From Echiichthys vipera (lineage: Eukaryota > Chordata > Actinopteri > Perciformes > Trachinidae): a DNA stretch of 64,000 nt. The stretch spans positions 5,927,672 through 5,991,671 of the forward strand of contig OY829650.1 of assembly GCA_963691815.1 (NCBI GenBank). The letters are read 5' to 3'. Shown here one piece after another: positions 24,156 through 35,881 of this stretch. How positions within the stretch are numbered: the stretch's first letter is position 1; the number at the start of each line of letters is the position of its first letter. The notes beneath the pieces were generated by a model, which saw nothing but the letters and a program-made list of their open reading frames with translations, did no database searches and had not been told where the DNA came from. The position numbers and the translations under genes were made by a program.

Positions 24156-24159
24156 TTCA

Positions 24160-24510
24160 CGGACATAAAATCTGTCCAGAGATATATATTTAGTTATTTT
24201 TTGCGCAGATATCTTACTTATAACAGGATTGAGCTAGCAAAGCAGTTTAGTGTTTATTTGTTAGGTCTTTATTCAGATTGAGAAACTTCACAATGTCTAC
24301 AAGCTAACATTAGCTTAAATTGAATAGGGACTCAATGGACAATATAAACGGTCTCTGTTGCTTAAATCTGTACATAGAGAAAATATTTATTGTCAGATAA
24401 CTTAGTTACAACACGATTGAGCTAGCAAAGCAGTTTAGTGTTTATTTGTACGTCTTTATTCAGTTTGAGAAACTTCACGATTTCTACAAGCTATGCTCAC
24501 GCTAGGCTAT
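24160..24510. repeat. two-copy local tandem duplication, period 188 bp
   Basis: The block GATTGAGCTAGCAAAGCAGT followed by TTAGTGTTTATTTGT and CTTTATTCAG.TTGAGAAACT occurs at 24227 and again at 24415. Flanking similarity extends from AAATCTGT upstream to TCTACAAGCTA downstream. Copies differ by scattered substitutions and small indels, so this is an old duplication. It encodes nothing recognisable. Confidence 0.85.
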
Positions 24511-25396
24511 GCTCAGTTTAACTAACAGGGCAGCAACAGGCTAAATAACATCAAGACAGTAGCAGCCGCTGGCCAGGAGGGACTATTTTTTTAAGAACAC
24601 TGCTTTTTATGGATGATTTTTTTGCTAATAGACTGTCTACATTGGAATATGTCCATCACTTTAATATTGCCATAATTAGTAACCGTTTTATAAAAGCAAT
24701 AGCTTACGTCAGGCTGTGATATGCTAGGATTATATTTATTATTAGTAGTATTAGTATTATTTACACCTTTGTTTAACCAAAAAAAAAAGCCTAATTGAGA
24801 TTAAAAATGTATTTTACAAGAGTGTCCTGAATACTGAAAACATTATATCATGCCTAAGGGGAATTGTTCGGAAGCAACGAACCCTTAGCTGGGATATAAT
24901 CCCAACATACCACGGCCTGTTGTGAGCTATGGCTTAAATATACTCACCTATTACACACCTAAACAAAATGTATTTTGACATTTCACATAATCACTTATGA
25001 TGAAGCGCAGATTATTTTAAATGGATGAATATGTATGCATATTTGCTTTCCCCCAACAATGAAACATTATGATAATGCATGCATTATTACATATGCATCA
25101 ATACTGTACTTCACTTTACATACAACGATAACTTGTGATACTGCATGGACTGGTATGGCACACTATACTGTAGGTCTTTGCACATTGAGTCCATTGGGTT
25201 TTTGTCTTTTTAATCGTTAAGCAGACATCTTGCACGCCGACTCCACTCCACTTTTATTATTATATGTGTTGCAAAAATCTGCAATATGGTACATAATGCT
25301 GTGGATGTGTGTGTTGGAGATGTAGCAGCTGTGTTTTCTGTGAGGGAGGAGCAGAGCCTTGTTGAATTGTAAAGGTGGACAGCCATGGGCATTCCA

Positions 25397-25398
<2 letters not shown>
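24511..25398. other. intronic stretch, nothing recognised
   Basis: AT-rich unique-looking sequence. A small stem-capable patch (CCTAAGGGG ... CCCTTAG) lies at about 24854-24890. Confidence 0.4.

Positions 25399-25471
<73 letters not shown>
25399..25471. repeat. (TG)n microsatellite, pure
   Basis: About 36 uninterrupted TG units. Confidence 0.98.
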
Positions 25472-25472
<1 letters not shown>

Positions 25473-26663
25473 AGGGACAGAAAGCAAAATCAGCTCATGC
25501 AATATAAACCTAATGCATTTAATGTATTCTCCTCTCGGGTAAATAACCTTGATGTGCAGCCTCCTGGATATTATCTGCCATCTCAAGTGATCCGGGGCTA
25601 TCAATTATCCCTGATGTTCACCTGTCATGTTTTTCTATAATCTTTGTTTATTTAAAACATATTTCTTTTCCCCCCTAATGTTTGCTAGAAAACCATCAAT
25701 CACTCAGCAGGCGAGTTAGGTGTCAGGTCTGTGTTTGTATTTCATTATGAAACAGAAAGAAACATTCCCAGCTCAAACTTCCACACCTGCAAGCTAATCC
25801 AGATAAAGTCATATTTCAATGCAAAAATGGATTCTTTCCACTTGTCAACAGTTATAAGGGACTGTTAAATGGCATGCAACAGGGACGTTTTTAGAGAGTT
25901 TTGCAATTTATCCTAATTTCTAATTTCCACCAACCCAGCCTACTCTCACTTAATTAAGTCTTTGATTTACATGAGTGAACACGTGGAAATGATGTTAGCT
26001 GTGATGACATGTAAAGAAAGGATATAAAACCCCAGTGTGGCGATAAGAAGCCGAGTCTGATGAGGCTAAAAATGGGCTTCTGACTGCGACCGCCACCGCA
26101 ATCCCCCACGTTGTCGAAGGTGAATAAATCCCCAAATTCCTCATCTCAGTTTGAAAAATCCACGCTATCCATTCAATGTGAAAGAATAGTGGAGGAGTGC
26201 GCAGATGAGTTCTGCAGTGATCTCCCCGTCAGGAGATTAAGGCCACGAGACGTTTGGTGGAATGATGTTCTAATAACCGACTCTGAACCAGAGAGCTAGA
26301 GGGGCCATCCAGGAATTAACTACATGCACGTGGGTGGGGGGTCAGTATTAAATTTGATGCTCTGACTGTCTGTTATGTTTCTATCAAAAAGAGATTTTTT
26401 TTCTTTGATTCCCACGTTCATTTCTCCGTGCTCTCCCGGATGTTGTTTAATAACGGTGGTTCATTGCAATTTTATTCAGTGTGACAGACAATTTCTTGCC
26501 CTTGAGTGAAGATTTTACCCGTTCAATGAAATCAAGAAAGTGAAAGAGTGAAGCATTAATAAGTTAGAGCCAAGGTAAATGAAGGAGTGGTGTGGAAAGT
26601 CACTGCGTGTTTATATGTGGAATGCTTTGAATTTTCCATATTTCTTCACAAAAATCGAATGCC

Positions 26664-26666
<3 letters not shown>
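25472..26666. other. intronic stretch with one unexplained small open frame
   Basis: Unique-looking sequence. An open frame at 26111-26299 (from a TTG, no ATG) encodes a 62-residue Ser/Glu-rich peptide ending WWNDVLITDSEPES with no recognised domain. It is not treated as a gene. Confidence 0.4.

Positions 26667-26714
<48 letters not shown>
26667..26714. repeat. (TG)n microsatellite
   Basis: About 24 pure TG units followed by TCTGGGTG. Confidence 0.97.
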
Positions 26715-26715
<1 letters not shown>

Positions 26716-27690
26716 TGGGTGTTTGGGTCAAGTATCAACATCATTTTCTAGAAGTCAAATCAAAAGTAAAAGTATTCATTCTGTAGAAAATATTCATAGA
26801 TAGATGGTGTGTCTGCTATATGTTACCCTCTTAAATCCATACACTTACACACACAGGTTCCTCTTACACTTCTGCCCCTTACTACAAGCCGTAGTATTCA
26901 GTGAATAGCTCCACCTGGGCAGACCAACCGCTGCTGGCTGACATAAAAAGCGTCACTAATAGAGCTCTGCTTTTTAAATTTTGCGCGGGAATGTCGTCAC
27001 AGACACTCAAAATGTAGTCAAGTGAAAACGCTTTCATTCGTGGATCATACGATAAATCATCATCGTTTTAACTCCATCTTTGATTGATCGGAACGATTAG
27101 ACGATTAACTAGATGAAAATCCAAATATTTGTGAACAATTATCTATAGCCTATATTAATTATGGCTGTGTTTTTGTTTTTTTATTTTATTTATTTCACAT
27201 CACTACGCCTAGCGGAGATGCTAATGGCGCTGAATTAAAACATTTACGGCGAGAACCGGGGGGGTACCGGGATTATTGTTGCCTTGCGAGATCCAAACAA
27301 ACAGCTTTGCAAAGTCTCCCGCAAAGAATTTGGGATTTTTGCAAGGAGGGGAGGCAGACATGTTTCTTTTTTTCTAATACAGTATATTCATGAACCGAAA
27401 TAATACATGAATACAGTTTTTGACTGTGAAACTTAATGTAATGTATTGAAGGCCACACTCATCCCCCCAACTCTCCTGTTCTGAATTTTCACCCATCCTG
27501 ATCTGGTAACCCCAGATGTAATGGAGTGAAAATCTAAAGTTGCATAAATTGGAGGGGGTCAAATGAAGTCCAAGTACCTCAATATGTACGTGTACAATAC
27601 AATTTTTCTTATTGTTGTTTGGAGAGCAGTGTGCCATATATTCCTCACTATTGCATCATCAAATCGAGTTTACTGTTTCTAGTCTGACCC
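26715..27690. other. intronic stretch, nothing recognised
   Basis: Unique-looking. The part around 27040-27130 has repeated GATTAGACGATTAACTAGAT-like motifs reminiscent of hAT-type ends but too weak to call. Confidence 0.38.
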
Positions 27691-27731
27691 ATACATACAC
27701 ACACACACACACACAAACACACGCACACGCA
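27691..27731. repeat. imperfect (CA)n microsatellite
   Basis: About 40 bp of CA with AA and CG interruptions. Confidence 0.92.
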
Positions 27732-30553
27732 TGAGTCCGCTAGATACCTCTCCATCTTCAAAGAGGAAGCAGAGAAAAACTAGGTGATGGAGGGATTACA
27801 GCAGAGGGGAAGCTGTCAAATTTCAAAGAGAAAGGGAGGTCCTGTTCAGAAAACCGACAGAAAGAGGACTGAAAGTCAGATGGGATGATTTGGAGATATA
27901 GGACTGGGAGCCAGATCAGAGATAGTGCAGGGAAAAACACAAGTATTCAAGACTAGACAGAATGAACCTCAAAATTTAAGTTGTATATCAAAAGCAGCGT
28001 CAAAGTCTTTGAAGCGCAGAAGCGATGTACTGGCAAGTGATGAATGTGATATTGACAAACTGCTTAAACACGGATCGCTCTCTCTCATGGAGTGCTGCGT
28101 CGAGAGTTGAACTTCAGTGGGAAGTCTTTGAAACAACATCCCTCTCTCCATCAGACTGTGACGACTCGGAGCAGACTCTAGGTTCACTTGCTTGTACGTT
28201 CGTCTCCCAGGAGGAGCAGCAGTTTGTTGACACTTTAATTGGAGGCCTTGAGGCATGGATGCGGATCAAACAAATACGCTCACAGCAAATATAGATTATA
28301 TGCATGCAAACACAAATGCACACCTGAGGTTTCCTCTGCACATTTATCACATATGGTACTTATTCATATAACAACATAATATCACATATGTGCCCCCCCC
28401 CCTCCACCGAATATATATTATAATTACTGCCCTGGCTGTTATTAATAGATGCGTAATAAGGCGGGTCTCCAAAGTGCCCCTATTTTGAATTTGAGCCCAG
28501 TGTTGCCAACTTGTCATCGCCTAATTTGCATCTTGCTTCAGAAATTACATCTGGAGCAAAGAAAGAAATCATGTGATGTAGTATAACAGCGCTTAAATCC
28601 ATGTAGGGAGGAGGGTCAGGATGGTGCATGGGTCCCAGGACATGGAACTTTCACCCATGGGTCCGGTGTCCGTGTCCAGGAAGTACTAAAGCAAACACAA
28701 CTTTTTCTTTAATCCTCACCGAGTAATTTTGGTACCTAAATTTCAATTTCAATGTCACCTTCTGTTGCCTAAACTTAGCCAATGCGGCCATAAAACCACA
28801 ATATCTTCCTTGAATAGCAGAATTTTCGTGAAACAGACTCAACAGAAGCAAACTTTCCTACTTCTGATAGCTGGAAATGTCTCAGTTTGAAGTAAGTATG
28901 TTACTCAAGCATCTCAGCTTCTCAGTGATGGGGTGATAGTTAACCTGAAATTCTGCTTAATGGCATTGGATAACCTAAAACGTGTACCCTTTCGCTTCCA
29001 TTTGAAAGAACAAAGCAGTGAGCCGCGGCACTTACTCCTCTGCTAGTTCTGTAACTCATCAAAAGACAAAAAAGCTAAAAGCCTAGAAAAGAAATCTCAT
29101 TACAAAGACTATTTCCCTCATCTGTGTGGTTCATTGAGGAGGCAGATTGCATTTCAGTACTTCATTAATAAATGAGTATGTGAACAATGGCAGACTGATG
29201 GCTCCATTGTCTTGAAGCCAAAGTCTGAGGCACTCTGCAGGCAAAAAGCAAGATAGTCATTACGCTGCCAATGCTTTTGAGCTCAAAAGTCTATAGAAAC
29301 AAGTTAGCATGAATAACAGTATCACTGATTTACACTGTGCTTGAGTTTCACTTTATAACGTTGGTTTTTATCTTGGACAAACTTTGTTCCGTCCACATGT
29401 TAGTTATCAGGTCTTCATGCACAAAGTAAAGAATAGATCTTATTAAATGAAACCATTCAAAAAAGAAAGAGCTGACATCCGTGGAAAAAATGTGTCTGCT
29501 ATGGACAGCACGGCATCCTATGGGAGGGTAAAGGGCACCACTGCAATCCCTGTATGCACTGGAGCTAGATTAAATCTGACAGGTGGGAATTATTTGAGAA
29601 AAGATGAAAAAAAGAGTGTGTGATACCCCAGGAAGGAGGGGAGAAAGCGACGGCTAGTTCCAGAAAATACGTACAAGCAAAATGACCAAAGGAGGAGCTG
29701 AATTGCAGTGTGTATGAACAGAAAGCACAGGCCGATTAAAGGGATCTGAAAGTCATTGATAAACTATCTTTCTGCATACTTATGTCAATCTGTTGCTTTT
29801 TAATCATGGGTAAAGCAACAGCTGTGAAGTTGTGGCACCTGCTGAAAAAAAATATATAAAAAAAATACTGTTGCCTTATTAATGGTAGCCCCTGTGACAC
29901 CCTCCAATGATCATTCGCCAATGAGCTTTAAAAGGAGGCTCGGATAAAAGAGACTTTTAGTTTTCATTTATCCAGTTTGACAGAAGATGATTTCATTTTA
30001 GACTCCACATGTACAGATTCACCATGGGGCTTTCGTCCTCGATGGAACTAATAAAACTGCGGGACACTGAGCTTTAAGGAATACTTAACTCACAAAAAGA
30101 CCCTTTTTTCATCAATTTTTACCTTAACTTCCTGAAGAGAATTTGGTTTTTGTTGCATGCCTCCACAGTATGCTCAAAAAAGGTCTTGTTTGTCCAGTCA
30201 TATGCCCAGTACTTCCAAAACACATGCTTTTTCACTAAAACCTTTCCATTAACAACAGTCCCGCATAAACAGTCTGATGCACGAGAGTAGAGACAAGTAC
30301 TGTCTCTGTGTAAAACTTCTCTGGGAGACAGTGGAAGTGTTTAAATAGTAAGGTTTTAGGGACAAACCATGTGTTTGGGAAGTGAGCATACAACCAGATA
30401 AAGAAGATTTGAATTAAACTTCATGAGTTTATAAACTGATGTTTCAATATAGGAAAGCTATATCGAAACGTGGTCGCCTAGTACTTCAGTGCATCAAGAC
30501 TTTTTGATTCTCCATTGAGCGTGGAGGCATGTGACAATAACAATCCTTCACAA
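27732..30553. other. long intronic stretch, no gene
   Basis: About 2.8 kb of unique-looking sequence, with C9 at 28394-28402. A patch at 28600-28800 (AACTTTCACCCATGGGTCCG, TTGCCTAAACTTAGCC) resembles pieces of the repeat at 46925-47110. No coding signal: frames at 27969-28294 overlap on both strands and show no domain. Confidence 0.42.
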
Positions 30554-30563
30554 ACTTAAGACA

Positions 30564-30854
30564 ATACATTCATTCATCTTCAACCGCTTGTCCCTGTCGG
30601 GGTCGCGGGGGGCTGGAGCCGATCCCAGCTGACATCGGGCGTGAGGCGGGGTACACCCTGGACAGGACACCAGTCTAGCACAGGTCACATAGAGACAAAC
30701 AGACACAGACAACCATTCACACCTACGGGTGATTTTAGAGTCATCAATTAACCGAACACATGCATGTCTTTGGATTGTGGGAGGAAACCGGAGAACCCGG
30801 AGAAAACCCACGCAGACACCGGGAGAACATGCAAACTCCACACAGAAAGGCCCC
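30564..30854 (-). mobile_element. tRNA-derived SINE, 5'-truncated, with target-site duplication
   Basis: On the minus strand it begins GGGGCCTTTCTGTGTGGAGT, so the tRNA-like head is absent, and runs to GACAAGCGGTTGAAGATGAA with a (TGAA)n tail. ACTTAAGACA is present on both sides (30554-30563 and 30855-30864; the match extends to 13 of 14 bases). This shows the copy inserted already truncated, as target-primed reverse transcription can produce. Confidence 0.87.
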
Positions 30855-30864
30855 ACTTAAGACA

Positions 30865-32203
30865 TTACTCGGTGAGTAATTGATGTTGAAGGTATTCCTT
30901 CGCTTACAGTGACAGCTTAAGAAGATAACTGACCCAAGTAGCAGCAAAGATACTGTATCTGATTTATATTTTTATCATACTAAGACTGAAATTGTTTGAC
31001 TTACCCTGTCAACATATACATGTTTTTCCAGCACACTTACAAGCATTTTATAGAAAGCCATTATCCTGTCTTGTCAAATGGAGACATTGACTGTAGCCCT
31101 AAACCTTTATCCTCTCAATTCATGATGCCGTTTATCTCAATCACGTTTCCCATCTGTGAGCCACACTACATATTTCACCTTTTAAACAACTCTTTCCAAT
31201 TCCTCTCTTGTTAAAAAACACATTGCGGTGTTAATGCTTCTCCACCTACACACTGTACTGAGCTCAGTGCTACCGTGCTAATTAGATACTTTTCATAATT
31301 AGCTTGAGATCTGTTTTCCAATCAGACATGCAGCAGAGGCTAATTAATCCCACCACATTAGCCAGCCAGTATGATTACTCATATCTATTTACCTTGCTTT
31401 ATGGCAGTGAATGACGCTATGATATCCCCTGCTGTCTTTGGAGTAATGGGAAGCTGTTGGATTCCCAGAAGAAAGCCAAGGTCAGAGATAATTGATTTTT
31501 TAGTAATGCCTAGAGAGGTACAGTTTGGTAATGCAGTAAAATCCGAATGCAGACCTAGTTTGTTCAGACATCAGATAAGACAGCAGGAACAGGCAGATCC
31601 CTGCTGTCAGTCTGACTTCTCATTTGCGGTGAATGATTGCAGAACAGATGGAAATAAAAGAAAAGAAAATCCTCCCATACTTAGAGTTTGAGAAAAAGTG
31701 GTACAGTATATACTGTATGTGACACATCAGTGCCAACTAAAAGGGTAAAGCGTATTATTCATGCAGAGGGAATGTGTATGTGTATGGTACACTGGGGTCT
31801 TGTGAACCTGTCTAAACTGCCAGCGCTGTTGACTGAGCAGCATGCATACGTGGGTCACTGGTGAGACATTAACTGGGCATTCAAGCAAAAGCCACAGGGC
31901 TCCGGGGACCAGTGGAAGTGAAGGACTGACACATGAATATACTATGTGGTGTGACAGCGGTGCCATGAGAAACCGCTGCGTGTGATGGCAATAGAAATCC
32001 AGGAGTGACTGACAATCATCTAACCTGTGTCAAATAACGCCACTCAGCACAGCTTTTGCCCATTAACCTCGTTAACATAGCCTATTCAGTACAGTGATAG
32101 CTGTCTTCCAAAATAACCATTTCAGTTTAATAAGCTAATGGACCACAGCGCTGGTCTCACTAAACCACCACTATGAAGTTTCAACACATTCTCACCAACT
32201 AGG
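30865..32203. other. intronic stretch, possible conserved noncoding block at about 31255-31375
   Basis: Unique-looking. The 31255-31375 part (GCTAATTAGATAC, CATAATTAGCTTGAG, GGCTAATTAATCCC) has three homeodomain-type TAATTA cores in a repeat-free context, suggestive but unproven. Confidence 0.38.
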
Positions 32204-32273
32204 GCTGCAGCTATCAAATATTTTTGAAATCGAGTACTTTACCGATTATTCCATCGGTTAATCAAGTAATCCG

Positions 32274-32330
<57 letters not shown>

Positions 32331-33085
32331 TTTTGCGTTAAAAATTATCATAATTTGGCCTATTTGGTGTGGTGACCTAACGGATGGGTCTGTGTGTTTG
32401 CTTGTGTGCACGCATGCGTGAGGGAGGAAGAGAGTGAGACAAGATGTGTGTGTGTGTGTGTTGAAGGCAATATACTCGCAATTTACCATGAATAAGTTTC
32501 CTATTTAAAACATTCAAAGTGGTGCATAAAATTCTACGAGAGACTCACTCTCTTCCTGTTTAACGTAACATCGGGCAACGTACAAACTGCGACTGGAACA
32601 TTTCCTCAAACGAAACTATAAAGACTGATCAGGTAGGTAACGTTATGTTTAACATTTTAATCAAAAACTAAACATAGAGGCATTCACAAGGACAGCTACG
32701 CAATAGCTTCCTGTCTTTAACATCTGCAGTCACTACGGCAAACGGACTCCTTAAACCGAAACGGCGGCACTTGGTGAAGTGATGCTAACAACGGGCTGCT
32801 TTCGGCTCAGACACTGAATCATTTGTTGTGGTACGCCAGTTCCTGTTTGCAGGGGATACAATGCACCTTTTTGGCTTTTTTGGCTTTTTGGCTTTTTTGG
32901 CTTTTTTAAGTGGGAAATTATTCCAAACGTATTCTCTGCCTATTCCGGGCTGTAGTGGTGCGCATCTGCAAAAACGGTCCTTGTGGGACAATGATCCCTG
33001 AGCTGAACAGGCCGCAATAACACGCAACCTAGGAATCAAGCGAATCATCGAGACAGAGATTTTGCCTCGATACATTTTTGTAATT
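32204..33085. mobile_element. hAT-like DNA transposon remnant
   Basis: The left end AGGGCTGCAGCTATCAAATA then AATCGAGTACTTTACCGATT...ATCAAGTAATCCGATAA is a family end I recognise from vertebrate hAT-type repeats. The right side (about 33040-33085: ATCATCGAGACAGAG, CTCGATACATTTTTGTAATT) is the matching, decayed other end. Between them are a 52-bp (AT)n run, a TG run (32444-32462) and a five-unit GGCTTTTT tandem at 32868-32910. No transposase frame survives; minus-strand frames here are spurious. Confidence 0.5.
32276..32328. repeat. (AT)n microsatellite
   Basis: About 26 pure AT units inside the hAT-like remnant. Confidence 0.97.
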
Positions 33086-33089
33086 GAGT

Positions 33090-33345
33090 AACACATATAG
33101 AGATGTAAAATGTACACAGAGAGAAACAAAACATACAGTAAATACAGACAACATAGAAACATAAAATGTCTAAAAATAGATGCAATGCCATCACCAAAAT
33201 ACAAAATGACTAAAATACAACTTAAAATGAATGTAAAATGTCCACAAAGAAAAACAAAATGACCAGATGGAAATGGGCATATAAGAAATAAGTACACAAC
33301 GACTACAAAGAGACCCAAAAGGACTACAAAATTTCTAAAAGTAGA
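33090..33345. repeat. degenerate minisatellite, unit near ACAAAATGACTACAAAGAGA
   Basis: Imperfect repeats of CAAAATGACTA / CACAAAGAAAAACAAAATGA / ACTACAAAGAGACCC spaced about 18-24 bp. This is the form taken by a common fish simple-sequence-derived repeat. It is followed at 33355-33415 by GGGTGGGCTCCTATATGTCT and GGGCCCATTGTCTCATCATC, which usually accompany that repeat. Confidence 0.6.
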
Positions 33346-34576
33346 CTCTACGTAGACAGAGTGGGTGGGCTCCTATATGTCTGTGCCCATGGGCCCATTG
33401 TCTCATCATCCGTCCATGCCAATAGCCAAACTCAAAGTCACTCACTGACTGTCAGTTTCTTGTTTTGGGAAACCAACAGAGATTGATTGCCAACATTTCC
33501 ATTGCACCTGACCCTGTTAAAAAACCTTACCATTAAACCTTTTGCAGAATCACCAAAAAATCACACCTTGTCCAGTAACAGTGCTTTTCTGTATGAGGCC
33601 CAATGTTTCTGCACAGTTTGAAATATATCACTCCTTTAACTGGAATGCAATTCAAGACAGCTGACTGAGTTTGTGTTGGCACTTATCAACTCATAAAATA
33701 ATGTGTTGTGACGGAACTGACATAAACATATGCTCTAGAAGAGTTTTCATACACATGTGAAACGCAGTTCATGAAAACAGAATAGGCTGAGCTATAACAG
33801 AAAGCTCAAGATGTGATGTGTTTTCCTTGATGGATTTTCAGTATGGCTGTTTGTATAAACTGCCTTTTGCGTTTTGTTTTTGCTTTGTGAGACGGAGCGA
33901 TTCGTAAAACAAAGAGCTTATCTCTACCAGTGTGCTTCACTCTTCCTGACATGCTGTCTGTGTGATGTTGAAGCTTGTAGCTGCAGTGATGGCTGATGTC
34001 AGCCTTAGCCAGCTTTCAGGTGTAGCAGTGCCACTTTTTCCCTGTTGTCCCAGACCAGTGAGTGTGGTGACTGTTGAACCCTGCTCAGTAGTCCAAGAGG
34101 ATTACTGAATAGGTTTGGAGGGATGTAAAAGAAGGACAGGGAAACACTGTGTTTGTGCTGGCTTATTGACATTTTCCTATTGAGTCGTGAGGTGCTTTTA
34201 GGCAGGTACAGTTGTAAAGTTCAGGCTTTCAAAGAACACATATTAGCATCTTTCCTAAATTCAGTTCGCTGGGTATTGATGTGTCTGAATGTGTTAAAGC
34301 AGGTGCCGTACAGATCTTGTCATGGCCAATTCAACAGCATGCCCAAAGTTAGTCTGACATTGCATGTCTTGGTCTTAGATGTACTGTAATTAAATCCTGG
34401 TTGATCAAATTAATGAGGCTTAAACGCTACCTATGCACTGCACTGCCCTGCCACTCCGCCCCGGCAATTTGTCGGAAGAAGGCATGATTACCGGATAACT
34501 GTCTGTGCCCTGAACTGTGTCTGCCTGGTTGGACATCACTGCTTTAAGAGGCAGTGAAAAGGAGGTGACTGCTGCA
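33346..34576. other. intronic stretch, nothing recognised
   Basis: Unique-looking sequence; no gene evidence. Confidence 0.42.
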
Positions 34577-34594
34577 GTGTGTGTGTGTGCGTGT

Positions 34595-34630
<36 letters not shown>

Positions 34631-34640
34631 TGGGGGGGGG
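34577..34640. repeat. (TG)n microsatellite followed by G9
   Basis: TG tract with CG substitutions, then nine G residues at 34632-34640. Confidence 0.95.
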
Positions 34641-35733
34641 CTTGTTTGTGTGTGTGGGTTTGTTGTTGTTGGGATAGCTCAATAGGTGTACAAGTACGGA
34701 GGTGAGACAAGAAAACATATGTGGGAAGTGGTGATGAGAGGAAACAAGAAAGAAATGAGAACATATATAAATATCAGGGTAAAGAGAAGGAGGGATAGAC
34801 TGGTGATGCTAATGTTTATTAATAATTTAGTGAGAAATCTCTCTCATTACCCTTATGAAATCCAGGAACACCTATGAGTTCTGGCCACTGTGTGTGTGTG
34901 TCGTTGTGTGGCTGTCAGCCAGAGGACATATGCTGGTCAGCCAGCTACCCTCCCTACTGTCTCATCATTTTCTCTCTTTCTCCCTGTAGGGTGGCCATTA
35001 CAGCTAACCCCCTCAGGCCATGCCACAGCACACGCACACACAGTAGCAAACAATGGGAAAATGTTTTGGTAAGCATACACACATGCACACTTGCACGCAC
35101 ACTCTCTCACTTCATCCATCCAGCCAGCCAAGCTGGAGGGCCTTGATGAGTGGGCTACAGCCCCGCACAGCAGCCCCATGCTAGGGCCTTGGCCACATTA
35201 GCACCCTGGCTGTGGATAGGCTGGCTGGGCTCGCCAACAGCCTGCAGCTAACGTCCTCCCACAAGAGCTGGCACCCTTTAGACAAGCTGGAATGGTCACA
35301 AAGTGGGAAGCATCTAATCCAGCTTGAGTCTCTTTTTTTTTTCTTGCAGTGTCCTCCGCCACCGTGGGACTTATTTGGGCCTCTTTCCGCTCTAAATAAA
35401 TACGAAATAAGAGTCCTGTATCTTATGTGTGCTCACTGGGATTTATTGGATTAAATGGTTGCAGCACAGAGCAGGGTTAACACTGGGGGAAAAAAAACTG
35501 TGATGCAGCAGTTATAGTAAATGAAGCCAATTTAAACCTCTTAATGTGTTATCACATGACAGCTTTATAGGGTTTATATTCTAGGTGTAAGTACATCCTG
35601 CAGCTATGCTTCCCTGTGCGGATTAACACCTGAGTCATCGTTGACTGCCTCCATTTGGTCTGAGTTCACCCACGTCCATCCCTGCTGCTATGATCAGCCT
35701 CCAGTTGACAGCCATTGAAATGGTTGAAATGTG
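34641..35733. other. intronic stretch next to the exon donor
   Basis: Unique-looking sequence downstream of clstn2 exon 2. It contains scattered CA-rich patches at 35028-35042 and 35075-35105. No further exon was found. Confidence 0.45.
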
Positions 35734-35739
35734 CCATAC
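35734..35739 (-). other. splice donor of clstn2 exon 2
   Basis: The exon ends ...TATGCAG and is followed on the minus strand by gtatgg, an acceptable GT donor. The last exon base is the first base of the glycine codon that opens the next segment in calsyntenins (phase 1). Confidence 0.88.
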
Positions 35740-35862
35740 CTGCATAGGGGATGGGGGCATCTTTGTCCAGGGCCACCAGAGGAGGATCTAGCAGAACAAC
35801 ATCAGTGTTTTCAGTGATCACCCCATGGTACGATGTCTCAATCCAGGGCTTGTGTTTATTCA
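35740..35862 (-). CDS. clstn2: calsyntenin-2 internal exon (exon 2 by comparison with mammals)
   Basis: This 123-nt minus-strand exon encodes 40 whole codons plus a split codon at each end. The peptide contains NKHKPWIETSYHGVITEN followed by LLDPPLVALDKDAP. I recognise it as the start of mature calsyntenin, leading into the first of two cadherin repeats. Calsyntenins are type I neuronal membrane proteins of the postsynaptic membrane and secretory pathway, with two cadherin repeats, an LNS-like ectodomain, one transmembrane helix and an acidic tail. As I recall the paralogues, WIETSYHGVITEN fits calsyntenin-2 better than calsyntenin-1 (WLEPTYHGIVTEN) or -3 (WIEAEYQGIVMEN). The exon is bounded by a pyrimidine-rich acceptor and a CAG/gtatgg donor, is phase 1-1, and has no stop or frameshift. 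Signal peptide, second cadherin repeat and tail are not in the window. Whether this is teleost clstn2a or clstn2b cannot be decided here. Confidence 0.93.
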
Positions 35863-35881
35863 CTGTGGAGACAGAAAGCAA
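35863..35881 (-). other. splice acceptor of clstn2 exon 2
   Basis: Read on the minus strand, the intron ends tttctgtctccacag, a pyrimidine tract followed by AG. The exon then opens with TG, completing a valine codon begun in the previous exon (phase 1). There is no competing in-frame AG between the tract and the junction. Confidence 0.9.

Larger units (their letters stand above)
1..35739 (-). other. clstn2: clstn2 intron downstream of exon 2 (5' part; continues beyond position 1)
   Basis: This is everything left of the exon donor. I looked on the minus strand for the next calsyntenin segment (the E-I-C-x-F-K-I-H-G and Y-D-C-G motifs of cadherin repeat 1) and did not see it, so the intron is at least 35.7 kb. 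It holds only repeats and unique-looking AT-rich DNA. Long 5' introns are a known property of vertebrate CLSTN2. A very short or diverged exon could have been missed by eye. Confidence 0.75.

Noticed and set aside
32785..33318. 177-codon minus-strand open frame with hydrophobic N-terminus and Lys-rich segment
   Set aside because: It is read through the degenerate ACAAAATGACTA minisatellite and the GGCTTTTT tandem inside a hAT-like remnant. The hydrophobic and Lys-Lys-Pro runs are repeat translations.
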